A stretch of 64,000 nt of DNA from Cycas panzhihuaensis (lineage: Eukaryota; Cycadophyta): contig CM041465.1 in NCBI GenBank assembly GCA_023213395.1, positions 43,407,741-43,471,740 on the forward strand, read 5' to 3'. Positions 1 to 10,242 of the stretch are shown here, one piece after another. The notes under the pieces are model-generated. The model saw nothing but the letters and a program-made list of their open reading frames with translations, ran no database searches and had not been told where the DNA came from. The position numbers were made by a program, and so were the translations under genes. Every line of letters begins with the position of its first letter. Position 1 is the stretch's first letter.

Positions 1-1
1 G

Positions 2-592
2 AAACTGGTAGACAAGGTAGTTCAGGAAGAAGGCAGCAAGGAAACAACGGAAACAAAGGTTGGAAGGGGAGAAACCAAAGGTGTAGAGGTTGACAGAATC
101 ACAGGACTAGCTCCGCGCTTGGAATGAGGAGTGGTGGCAGGGGGTTCTAAAGATCAGACAAAGGATGCTGGTCAGACGTCTGGGGGAGGGAATTTTTCCC
201 CAACTGCTGTAGAGCCGGCTTTAGCTCGGCTTGTGAAGAACATTAACTGGGATTTAGAGGATTACTTCTCAGAGACTGAAGAGGGGGAACCTCGAGAGCC
301 GCCCCAAGCTGAGGGGCAGGTAGGTATCATAACTGAAGGAGCTACTGGAACTGGGGTCAAAGGTGCAGATCCAGAAAAGGGAGGAGGTGGGACACGTAAA
401 TGGGTCTCAAAAGGTAATATGCCAGATCCGAGGAAGGCTCCAGACTATGGGATAGAAAAGAGGGTGGGAAGACCACCTAAAAAGGCAACCAGTGAAAAGG
501 AAACACAGGCTCAGATCGACATGGGATACCAGAGTACGTTAAAGGAGGGGGGAGCGCTAGAGGGCCCTATCCTCAGAAGCAGGAAAGGATGA
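2..592 (+). pseudogene. LINE-A ORF1 protein, C-terminal part
   Basis: One reading frame is open from base 2 to the TGA at 590-592, with a single in-frame TGA at 125-127. The fragment is hydrophilic, rich in Gly, Glu, Lys and Pro, and shows no catalytic motif; the nucleic-acid binding part and any zinc knuckle of a plant LINE ORF1 would lie upstream, outside the window. The assignment rests on position: it ends 22 bases before the ORF2 start. The known role of ORF1 proteins is to coat LINE RNA and assist target-primed reverse transcription. Nothing in this piece alone would identify it. Confidence 0.6.
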
Positions 593-614
593 GGGGAGGG
601 GTTTCGGGATATCC

Positions 615-3600
615 ATGAAGGTTTTATCCTGGAATATTAGGGGCCTCAATGCCCCATCAAAGCAGAGATTGGTAATGGAATTGAGGATTAGGACAGGCGC
701 GGATCTTGTCCTCCTGTAGGAGACAAAACTGGATCAGACTAAGGAAAGAGAGGTGTTCAACAAGATCTGGAGGAGGGGGGATGGGAGGACGGTCGTAGGA
801 TTAGCAGGCTCTGGGGAGTTGGCCTCCCTATGGAACCTAAACAGGTGGAAAGGTTATGTAGTGGGCATGAATGAACACTTCATAACCTTATGTTTGGCAT
901 GTGTGCGGACTAATAAGGAGTACTGGATCACTAATGTTTATGCTCCCATTTCAGTTGAGGGTAGGAAGAGATTATGGGATAGACTAGTGGAGGTTCATAA
1001 AGATTGGGATGGCCCCTGGCTGGTGGCGGGGGACTTCAATACGCCCCTAAATCTGGAAGAGAAGAAAGGGGGGCAAGTTGGATGGACCAGAAGCATGTCT
1101 GATCTTGGCAAGCTCTTGCAATTGGGAGGCCTGATGGGCGTTCCCCTCAGGGGAGCTAGGTATACTTGGTCCAACAGGCGTTTAGGACATAATCACATAT
1201 AGTGCAGATTAGACAGGGTGCTAACAAACTACGAATGGTCTTACCACTTCGAAGGAACTAAATTAGAGGCTCTTCCAAAGTCCGATTCGGACCACTCCCC
1301 CCTAGTTCTTGAGGGTTCCGTCCCGGGCAATCATATAGAGCCCCCCTTTCGTTTCGAACTTATGTGGCAAAAGCATCCGGATCTTAGGGGGAGGGTCGGT
1401 AACTGGTGGGGAGTCCCGGTTCACGGATGTGCTATGTTCAGGTTCTCGAAGAAGTTAAATTGGATTAAACAACAAATTAAGATTTGGAATAAGGAGGTCT
1501 TTGGAAACATCTTTGAAGACAAAGGTGCCCTGCTGACGAGGTTAAAAGGGATCGAGGATAGGATCCAACTGGAGGGTAGGACCCAAGACTTGGATCAAAA
1601 TGAACAAGTCACCACCAGGAAATTAGAAGAGGTGTTGACTAGGGAGGAAATCCTCTGGAAATAGAAATCCAGAGAGCAGTGGATAAGGGAGGGGGACAGA
1701 AATACTAAGTACTTCCATCTATCCACCTTGAAGCACAGGGCGCATAATAGGATCAGCAAACTCCGAAGTAAGGATGGGGTATTGCTTGAGTCATAGGATC
1801 AGTTTGGTGAAATTGCGGTGGACTATTTTAAGGAGTTATACGCAGAACCTGGATGCCAGGATCCTGACCTGAGGGCTGGCCTTATGCAATATATTTTGAA
1901 GGCTATCTCCGAGGCTCTTAACAGCAAATTGACAGAACCCTTCTCTCAGGAAGAAGTCGATAATGCTTTATTCAAAATGGGTAGGGATAAGGCCCCGGGG
2001 CCGGACGGGTTTCCTCCTAGATTTTTTCAGGAATACTGGGAGATTATCAAGGATGACTTAATTTTGGTGATAAATGAATTCTTTCTCAGGAGGACAATTC
2101 TGAAAGAATGGCAAGCCACCTTTTTGGTCCTGATACCAAAGAAGGAGGGAGCGGAAGCGATGGAAGATTTTAGACCGATCAGCCTCTGCAATGTAAAATA
2201 TAAGATTTTGGCTAAAGTGTTAGCGAATCGCCTCAAGGAGAACCTTCTGGCTATCATCTCACCAAATCAAGATGGATTTGTGAAGGGCAGACAAATCACA
2301 GATGGTATTATTACTGTCCACGAAACAATGCATTCGACTCTTCATAGGAAGGAAGCAGGAATGATAATTAAAACATATATGTCTAAGGCCTACGATCAGG
2401 TGGCTTGAGACTGTCTGTTGGACTGTTTAAAAGCGTTCGGATTTGGGGAGGTTTGGAGGGATTGGATGAGATGCTGCATATCCAGGGTTTCATTTTCGGT
2501 GATTATTAACGGGAGGTCGACTCCCTTATTTTCCAGCTATAGGGGCCTAAGACAAGGAGATCCCCTCTCGCCCTTCCTCTTCATTATTATGGCAGAATTG
2601 TCAGGGAGGGCTACAATGGAGGCCCAAAGGTTAGGGTGGATAACATGATTGAAGCCATCTTCCAATCTGGATAATATTGTACATCACCAGTTCGTCGACG
2701 ACAACATCTTTTCAGGCAGGCCTCCCTGGGAGGCTGTGGCTTTAAAAGGTGTCTTCAGGCATATGAGAGAGCTACCAATCAAAGAATTAACTTGGATAAG
2801 AGCTTAGTCTTCTTTATCAATACATCAGAGAGGCTCCAGCATAGGATCAGCAGGGTTCTAGAGATCTCCAGTAGACCCCTCCCCACCTCATATCTGGAAA
2901 TGCCACTCTTTGTGGGAAAGATAGTGAAGAATCTGTGGGACCCTGTTGTGAGTAGATTTAACAGGAAACCGGCAGGCTGGAAAGGGGCATTTCTAAGTTA
3001 GGCTGGGAAAATTTAGCTAGTGGTGGCCTCTCTTCAGAGCATCCATGTTTACCAAATGTCAGTATTCAAGATGTCGGGAAAGGTTATATCAATCCTTCAG
3101 GGCATTATGAAGAGATTTCTTTGGTCTGGAGCTGAAGACAAAAACAAAGTCCACCTAGTAGCGTGGGAGAAGGTTTGTAAGCCTAAGTGGGCGGAAGGAC
3201 TTAACGTAAGAAGGCTGGGTCTTTTTAATGAAGCCCTTTTGGCTAAGACAGGGTGGAGACTTATCAAAGAAGCTAGCTCGATCTGGGGGAAAATTATAAT
3301 AAACATTTCCTGATGGAGGAGGAGGTTAGCCTCGAGGGATCCCCCATATGGAAAGCTATTCGGTCTACGCATTCCATCTTGCGGGAAGGTATGCGTTGGA
3401 GATTGGGGGACGGAGAAAGTATAAGGTTCTGGGAAGACAAGTGGTGCAGACCTTCTAGGTTAGAGGAGTTGCCTAATATTGATATCATGAAGAGGGTATG
3501 TGAGAACAACTTTGGTTCTCTGGTCAAGCATTATTGGGTGGGGCAGGATAAGAATAGGCGATGGAGATCATTTGAGGAGCTACAAGGTCTTGAGGAGGAG

Positions 3601-4790
3601 ATTCAAAGAGTGAAGGGGATTTTAGAAAACCAGTACATTCCGGCGCCCTCTCTCGACTCACCGGTTTGGCCCTTTCACATCGGGATCATACACGGTTAAA
3701 GATGGTTATAACCTGTTGATGAATAGGGAGGGCTGGGCTAGGAATGACTTGTTGGCCGGGGTTTGGAAGCTGGGGCTTCTCCCGAAGATCGTTGCTTTTT
3801 GGTGGTTATGCCTTCAAAACAAAATACTAACAATGGATAACCTCATGAAGTGAGGCTTCCAGTTGGTGAACAGGTGTGTTCTTTGCAAGGTGGATGTCGA
3901 GACCCTGGACCACCTTTGTATTCATTGCCCCTATTCTAAAGGAATCTGGGATGAAATCTGGTCCAGGTTGGGTATAGTATGGGTTTCATCTAAATCACTG
4001 ATAGACCAATGGCTAGCATGGGATTCTCCATTCAAGAGTAAAACGCTAGGTAGATTCTGGAAGATGATCCTCCCGGTAGGCTTTTGGAATATCTGGAATG
4101 AACGCTACAGGAGAGTTTTTTAGGGAAGAGAGACAGACAGTGCGAGATTGTCCGCTGAGATCAAGAAGGGGATTTTAGAAATATTGGTTCCCCCAAAGGA
4201 GGATAGGTGCCCTAAGAGAAAAGAAGGCATCCTTGAGGAATGGGGAATAGGCCTTCCGAAGGGCAGTAGTGAGAAGAGGAGAGCAATCAAATGGAACCTT
4301 CCAGGCTTAACCTAGGAGAAAATCAACTTTGATGGTATGGCTAAAGGTAATCCCGGAGAGGCAGGAGGGGGAGGACTCTGTAGGGATCATTTGGGAACCC
4401 TGAAATGGGCTTTCGCAGAGTTTTCAGGTATCCAAACGAACCAAAGAGCAGAGGTGCGGGCCATGCAAAAGGTGGTAGCCCTGTTGGACGAGGAGGAGAC
4501 ACAGAAGGTGATCGTAGAAGGTGACTCCATGTATGTGATAAAATATTTAAGGGGGGAAGCGGAACCTGGGTGGAACAATATAGATATTATCAGAGATGTG
4601 CAAGATGTTCTGAGGTCCAAAACTGAGTCGACTGACATACCTATAGGGAAGGGAATTCGGCGGCAGATTGGTTGCAAATTGGGCTGTGTTAAATAAAAGA
4701 ACCAAGGTCTGGAAGGAGGACTACCCGGAAGAGCTATTGAGACTGGTAAGGATTGATGCACATAGTGGGGAGGCAGATAGGGGAACCTGA
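615..4790 (+). pseudogene. ORF2: LINE-A ORF2: APE endonuclease, reverse transcriptase, zinc finger, RNase H
   Basis: Starts with ATG 615 (MKVLSWNIRGLN), the usual N-terminus of plant L1 endonucleases. Endonuclease landmarks follow in order: SWNIRGLN, ETKL, VYAP, GDFN, YTWSN and SDHSPL (about 1285-1310). The reverse transcriptase spans about 1960-2780, with APGPDGF, FRPISLCN, GFVKGR, LRQGDPLSPFLF and the catalytic box as FVDD instead of the usual FADD. A C-x2-C-x7-H-x4-C zinc finger lies near 3875-3925, and an RNase H with NFDG, QRAE and EGDS at 4325-4750. The protein would cut target DNA and copy LINE RNA at the nick. It is dead: in-frame stops at about 717 (LL*ETKL), 1201, 1663, 1795 and 2408, and frame changes near 2650-2790, 3310, 3690 and 4640. 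Terminal TGA is at 4788-4790. Confidence 0.92.
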
Positions 4791-4927
4791 GAAGAATCTT
4801 CTTTAATTTGGGCTAGACCATGGGCTTGTCATGGTCATTTTTCCTAAGCCGTTGGGCTACGATGTATAAGGTTTGGAGACCTAGTTAAAACCCCTTCTAA
4901 TATTATTTTACCTTAATAAAAAAAAAG
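4791..4927 (+). other. LINE-A 3' UTR and poly(A) tail
   Basis: Noncoding stretch between the ORF2 stop and the A-run at about 4919-4927. The A-run marks the 3' end of the retrotransposed RNA; copia LTR sequence resumes immediately after it. Confidence 0.75.
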
Positions 4928-5037
4928 TGTCAAACAAACACATAACAGTTACAACTATCTGATGTATATTTAAGAGAGTTAAACTCTCCCTTATTGATGT
5001 ATTAAATATTTCACCTATTTAGGTGTGAATTTTATCA
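4928..5037 (+). repeat. Copia-A 5' LTR, inner 110 bases
   Basis: Matches the last 110-120 bases of the LTR ending at 17503, including the near-palindrome GAGAGTTAAACTCTC (4974-4988) and the terminal TTTTATCA. Differs from the other copy by scattered substitutions and a deletion of about 12 bases near its left edge. Truncated on the left by LINE-A. Confidence 0.9.
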
Positions 5038-5053
5038 TGGTATCAGAACAGGT
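5038..5053 (+). other. Copia-A primer-binding site
   Basis: TGGTATCAGAACAGG directly follows the LTR end CA. It is complementary to the 3' end of initiator tRNA-Met with one change (GAAC for GAGC), and fixes the LTR boundary. Confidence 0.85.
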
Positions 5054-5777
5054 TAATTAACCTGTCTGAGAGAGAGCTTGTTAGAATCAAAGATTCTCTG
5101 CAGTCTGAAAGTGAAGATAAGAAACTTTGAAGGAAATTTAAAGCAAGGGCAAAAACACTCTAAGGAAATTAAAGGAAAATGAATTCATTACAAGGAAGAC
5201 AATTTTTTTGTCTGTGCAAATGTGCACAAAATTGTACAGACCTGTATGGAAGACAAAAATTAATAGTGCTCAGAATTTAACAAAAATTAATAATGCTTAG
5301 AATTTAACAAAAAATTACTAGAAGATGGATCTTGACACCCTTGTCATTTTTCTCAACTAAGTCGAGAGGATTTGAAGCCATTTTCAGGCTCATTTTTTCA
5401 ACTTTGTAGTCACACAAGTTTAGAGGGTTGATCACAGATTTTAACCAAATTTCTTCATTGCTCGAGGTAAAATCTACCAAGATCTCTTTGTTTTGATAAT
5501 GCACTCATTTTTAGACTAGATTTAAATTTTTTAATTGAAGGTTTTTTGTTTTCTAAGCAAATTTCCCTAAAACCCTAGCCGCCCAATTTTGGCTTTTGGG
5601 TCAGTTTGCAATCAAACCAAAAGTCATCTAAGGAAAATACTTACATATTCAAATTCCTCTTCAAGAGATTTACATTTTAGAATAGCTTTTTATTAAATCC
5701 GCACACCTACAATTATGTACAAAAATATGTACAATCATACGACCTAGTCCTGTTGTCACCTATTTACTTATAAGAAA
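5054..5777 (+). other. Copia-A leader
   Basis: Noncoding region between primer-binding site and gag. It contains a 27-base tandem duplication at 5255-5281 and 5282-5308 (two differences between copies). GTACAGACCT-type words recur, and a related leader lies at 18128-18874 in Copia-G. No gene is supported; the minus-strand frame at 5304-5504 has no family features. Confidence 0.6.
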
Positions 5778-6503
5778 ATGGTTGCCACTATCTTAGTACT
5801 TGCTAAATAGGATAAATTGACAAAAACAAATAATCATGTATGGAAAATCAAGATAGAAACCTTGTTAATGGCCAAGAATATTTGGAATGTAGCAATTGGG
5901 GTTGAAACAAAACTTGAAATTATTGGTGCTACTTAGACCCATTAGGAAAAGAGCGATAATGCAAGAGTGATAACACTAAAACTGTCTATTTCTGATCCCC
6001 TTCTCTTTATGCCGAAAAATTGAATTCTTCTTCTATAATATAGAATATTTTGAAAACATGTATACTCAAAAGAATTGGGTCAGAATCATAGCCCTTAAGG
6101 AAGAATTATTTAAATTATACATAAAGAAAAGAGAAACTATTTCAGAATTTATTTACTAAGTCATTTCAATTAGAAATGATCTATTGAGTGATAGAGCAAA
6201 TATATTAGACTAAGAAATTGTTGAAATGATTGCAAGCAAACTTCCACAATCATTTGATGTTACAGTTATTATTATAACCAATAATAATCAAATTAAAACA
6301 ATGTCTATTAATACCTTAACAGGGTTGCTTTTAAGACAAGAACTAAGAAACAAATGATATGAAAATAGAATAGAAATAGAAGATGCTTTCATGACCAAGC
6401 TCAATCTAAGACTAAAAGGAAGAGGACAAGCTTGTGGACGTGTACGTACAATAGATACTAGAGGACAAACCTGTGGAAGAGGATAGGAGAGTCAAGGTCG
6501 AGG
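5778..6503 (+). pseudogene. gag: Copia-A gag, N-terminal part
   Basis: ATG 5778 begins MVATILVLAK, followed by a stop and then WKIKIETLL, which lines up with the gag start of Copia-G at 18875. The middle holds the copia gag pattern 'KLPQSFD... LTGLLLRQELR' around 6235-6350, then a Gly-Arg-rich tail. Many in-frame stops (TAG/TAA). The frame is cut at 6503 by Copia-B, whose 5-base duplication CGAGG falls in the Gly-Arg-rich region; the rest resumes at 13920. Gag would form the virus-like particle. Confidence 0.82.
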
Positions 6504-7056
6504 TGTTAAACCTTATATTTACATGTTAAGATATTGTACTTTAATTTTCATGCAATATGTGTACTTTTTACTTTAGGGGTGACTTATCACTTAAGTGATA
6601 AAGTGCACACCCACATTATTTCTAGTGACACAACGTTGTCACTAAAGGGTCAAATGGACCCTCATGCATTTTTGCTCACATGAGAGCCCAAAAGGACACA
6701 TGTCCTACATGCAAGGCATGTATCTTGGATGTTTGACACTTGTCAAACATCCAAGGCCCTAGGTCTCTCATTTCACTCTATATAATGAGACCTCTTCTCA
6801 TTGTCTCATAAGAGAGTTGGAGTTGTATTGTTATGCTATCAGTTTGCTAATCAAACTGTTCATTCTTTGGAGGTTGGACCAATTCCAACTCCACATATCG
6901 GGTATCATTTTCTCTTCCTCCTTCATTTGTGCTTTGTCTCTTTGCTCTCTATTTTCCTTGAGATTATTATACTTGTTTGTATTTCTGCAACTAGAACTAG
7001 AGTGATCCTAGTTTCTAGATCTTAGGACTGTTGAGGCCATCTAGCCTCTTTTCACA
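6504..7056 (+). repeat. Copia-B 5' LTR
   Basis: Begins TGTTAAACC and ends CTTTTCACA, next to the primer-binding site. About 97.5% identical by eye to 13367-13919. Contains the palindromes and TATA box described separately. Confidence 0.97.
6584..6793 (+). promoter_or_regulatory. U3 palindrome cluster and TATA box of the Copia-B LTR
   Basis: Seen directly: perfect palindrome TTATCACTTAAGTGATAA (6584-6601); near-palindrome AGTGACACAACGTTGTCACT (6624-6643); ACATGC-AAG-GCATGT near 6708-6722; perfect 14-base stem CTTGGATGTTTGAC / GTCAAACATCCAAG (6724-6737 and 6742-6755) with loop ACTT; and AGGTCTC / GAGACCT (6761-6767 and 6787-6793) bracketing TATATAA (6779-6785). The TATA box is the likely start-site signal for element RNA. 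The role of the stems is unknown; they could act in DNA (factor binding) or in the 3' end of the RNA, where U3 lies. Confidence 0.7.
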
Positions 7057-7630
7057 TTTGGTATCAGAGCAAGAGGAGACTAGCTCCCTCTGTTCTGGTT
7101 TGCAGCTACTCAAGGAGGTTTGAAGAAATATACAAATCCTTGGTGACGACATTCGCACTCTGAAGGTGATCCAAGGTTTGTTTTGAAGATTTTTTTTGCA
7201 GGTTCAAGCTTTTGGAGCTACATTTGCAGGCTGGAGCAAGTATATTTCAGATCTGAAATTTTTTTTCAGACTTTTATCTGAAGTGCAGCACTCACTATTT
7301 TTCCAAAAACAATGATTTCCTTAATTTTTTTAAGAAACAATTAATTTTTTGTGAATTCAAGCAGATCTCAGGAGTTACATGTGTTTTTTTTTACTGAAAA
7401 TCAGTTTTTTAATCACTCCATTCAGACTTCACTTTATTTACAAAGATTCCTCACTATTCTGGGCCATTTTTTCAACTTGCAGAGCAATTTTCTTGATAAA
7501 AATTGGTCATTTCTTCTTGTTCCTACTAGCTGCTCTCTATCTAATCTTTGCTGCAGACTTCTGGAGGTGTAGCAGACCCTGTGTGGGTCCCACAAAGCTA
7601 TTCAAGTGACCGTACGTCACTCTCAGGGCT

Positions 7631-7812
7631 GCACAACAGTCCGCTGTCCTGCACAGTCCATGCACAGTCCAGTTGCACATAAAATCAGCCATACGGCAGC
7701 TCTTGCAGTGCACAATAGTCTGCTGTCCTACACAGTCCATACACAGTCCAGCTGCACCTAAAATCAGCCATACGGCAGCTCTTGCAATGCACAACAGCTC
7801 GCTGTCCTGCAC
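7631..7812 (+). repeat. 79-base tandem repeat, 2.3 copies
   Basis: Units start at 7631, 7710 and 7789 with GCACAACAG or GCACAATAG and contain ATCAGCCATACGGCAGC. Copies differ at only a few positions. It creates minus-strand open frames (for example around 7537-7821) that are by-products. It is much more GC-rich than the surrounding leader and is absent from Copia-C, -D and -F. Confidence 0.88.
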
Positions 7813-7814
7813 AA

Positions 7815-8073
7815 TTTTCATACTTTATGATAGTTGTTTTTCATACTTAAAGAGTTGTTTTCATACTTTATGAGTGTTGTTTTTCATACTTAAAGAGTTG
7901 TTTTCATACTTAAAGAGTTGTTTTCATACTTAAACAGCTGTGTTTTCATACTTAAAGAGCTGTTTTCATACTTAAATAGCTATGTTTTCATACTTAAAAA
8001 GTTGTTTTCCATGATTTATGAGAGCTATTTTTCATACTTAAAGAGTTGTTTTCATACTTAAAGTGTCGTTTTC
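7815..8073 (+). repeat. About 12 tandem copies of a 20-22-base unit
   Basis: Unit TTTTCATACTTAAAGAGTTG and variants (AAACAGCTGTG, AAATAGCTATG, TTATGAGTGTTG). There are no unique spacers, so this is a minisatellite rather than CRISPR. It directly follows the 79-base repeat. Confidence 0.9.
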
Positions 8074-9172
8074 TGAAGCTACATGCTACATGGTAAACGC
8101 TTGCTGAATAAGATAAAGCAAGTATACTGAGTCGAATCTGAGCTCTTCTATGGCATTTTCAAGGTTTTCGAACAAGTGTTAATTGACTTTAGGAGAAGTG
8201 ATTTCAAGTGTTTTTCATATCAAAAAAAGTGATATTTAATCACTAATTTTTAAACACTTTTAAGGCACCTTACATGGTGACCTAATAACCCTTAGTCTCA
8301 AAGAGGGTTCAAAACACTTTGTACTTAATAAAAATCACTTTTTCCTTTGATGGTTGGGACTAATTTAAAGTCCCAACACTTGGTGCTTGATGTCCATTTT
8401 CATGCAAGTGGTTCTCTTACCTTCACTTTTTCAGCATTAAAAGGAACCCACTTGTATCTTCATCACAAGTTTTGCATTACTTCTTTTCAAGATTAAGCCT
8501 TTTTTCAAAAAGTACTTTGCAAAACTTATTGTAATCAAGCATTTGGTTTCTTACTTGGATCAACAAAGCACTACATTTTTCATTAAAGTGCTCATTGTAA
8601 AAACACTACTAGTGTTCATATTGATGTACTTACATTGCTTCCTCTTGAAGCCACTTTTCATTGTAAAGCTAATCAAAGCATTTTCATAAGTACATTTTCC
8701 AAGCAAAAAGAAATCTAAGTTCACTTAAAATTTGTTAAAAAATGACTTAAAATCTATTGGAGAGGCCCGAAAAAGGTTCAAACCTTGCCTCTAAATTAAC
8801 CTTAAGCTTGGTGCATTTCCTAGGGGACCAACCGATCAGCAGTCGGTAACGACAATTAAGGTTGCTTGAGGAAAAGGAGGTTCGAAAAGGGTGTTATTGG
8901 CGCTGTGAATCCCAGGGAAAGCATGGTACGTCCATGCAGATCAACCCTACCTGCCTTGTTCTAAATTTAACTTGGCCAGCTATTGGATCTCTTCTATAGA
9001 TCAGAGTTGGACCAACTCCATAGCCTAGTCCTCCACCTCTCATCATTCTATTCAGTTGTTGGATCTTCTAGTAAGATCAGGACTGTTGGTTTCGTTAGAA
9101 AGTGGAACTTAAGCGACAAAAGCTTTGAGTTTCCAGGTTATTTGCTAGCTTCAAGCTTTTATAATCTGAAAC

Positions 9173-10242
9173 ATGGCTGCCATAAACATGCTAAATGCAT
9201 GCACCATTCGGTTAACAGGACAAGATAATTATCAAGAATGGAAGAGACTCACTCAGAACTTGCTAATCATGAACGAATTTTGGAGTTATGTTTATGGGAG
9301 ATTACCTCGACCAACACCTGTTATCATGGCGATGTTACTGTGGAACCTGATGATGCTTTACTTGTTGCTTGGGAAGCCAAAGATGAAATCGCTTTGGCAT
9401 TCCTTCACATGATTGTTGATGTGCATGTAGATCAGAATATTGCTTTTGCTAAAACTTCTAAGGAAGCTTGGGACACTTTGTCCGCATTGTATGAAAGGCG
9501 AGATCAAACTCGCATTTTAATGGTTAAGGCAAAATTGTATTCTGTTAAGTTTGTCAAGCCCATGTCGACTTTCCTTTCCTCCATCAAAGAGGTATGTAAT
9601 GAACCGAATACACTTGGTAGTCCAACTACAAGAGATGAATTGATCACTTCCATCACCAAAGCCTTACCTAAGGACTACAATGGCTTCATTTCGTCTACTA
9701 CAAGAGATGGTTCTCTCAAAACTATGACATTCAATAAATTTGAAAGTCTGCTACCTCTAGAAGAACAAATCTACACTAACGATAATGAGGAGGAACCATC
9801 TACATCAGGTGCATTCACGGCCAATTCAAAGGCCAAACAGCAACCTAAACCTGCACTTTCAAAGCAGTTTGGGAACATGAACATTGGGTCTTCAAGGACT
9901 AATGTTGTTTGTCATTATTGTGGCAAACCTGACCACATAGCACCTGATTGTCAGAAAAAGCAAGCAGATCCACGCCAACAGCAGCAGCCACGTCATCCGA
10001 ATCGGACGATGGCGACCACGTCGGCCAGCATCAGCCGGTTTCAAGAACAACAAGAAGAAGAAGAACCCCTCGACCAAATCGAGATGCCCATCGAGGAGGT
10101 CAAAGAGGAAGGGGGGGTTTCAGAGGTGGCAATCAACGCCACTTTAATCAGTTTGCAGATGAAGACAAACTATTTTGTGCATATCAGACATCCAAAGTTG
10201 ATGAAACTTGGATTATTGATTTTGGAGCTTCACAACATATGA
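9173..10242 (+). pseudogene. gag: Copia-B gag
   Basis: ATG 9173 (MAAINMLNACTIRLTGQ) starts the gag; the same start occurs in Copia-C, -D and -F. A frame change near 9310-9330 moves the reading to the frame that runs on to TGA at 10240-10242. That frame holds the UBN2-type gag core (AKTSKEAWDTL, ARILMVKAKLYSVKFVKP in relatives; KALPKDYNGF) and one CCHC zinc knuckle CHYCGKPDHIAPDC at about 9910-9951. After the knuckle, gag overlaps the pol frame by about 300 bases. The product would package element RNA in cytoplasmic particles. The single frame change makes this copy defective. Confidence 0.9.

Larger units (their letters stand above)
1..4927 (+). mobile_element. LINE-A: L1-type non-LTR retrotransposon, 5' end outside window
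   Basis: Order seen: end of ORF1, a 22-base spacer, ORF2 with endonuclease, reverse transcriptase, zinc-finger and RNase H parts, a 3' UTR of about 130 bases and a terminal A-run at about 4919-4927. This is the plant L1 layout with an added RNase H. The sequence directly after the A-run is the inner half of a copia LTR whose other copy ends at 17503, so the LINE jumped into that LTR. The upstream target-site copy and the 5' end of the LINE lie left of base 1, so the duplication cannot be checked. Confidence 0.93.
7057..9172 (+). other. Copia-B leader with primer-binding site
   Basis: TGGTATCAGAGC at 7059-7070 matches initiator tRNA-Met. The leader is about 2.1 kb, very long for a copia element, and holds the 79-base and 20-base tandem repeats listed separately. 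The part from about 8100 to 9172 resembles the leaders of Copia-C, -D and -F (aggcccgaaaaaggttcaaa, 'gttggatcttct' block near 9060); the part right after the primer site does not. No convincing gene. Confidence 0.75.

Noticed and set aside
6801-7025. Open frame of 74 codons in the Copia-B LTR, repeated at 13664-13897
   Set aside because: Present twice only because LTRs are repeats; no protein features, overlapping frames equally open, and not kept in Copia-C or -F LTRs.
7537-7821. Minus-strand frame of 94 codons
   Set aside because: Produced by translating the 79-base tandem repeat; internally repetitive, no ATG context or domain.
7815-8073. Regular short repeats resembling a CRISPR array
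   Set aside because: No unique spacers; units are head-to-tail and vary within themselves, inside the leader of a plant retrotransposon. A minisatellite.
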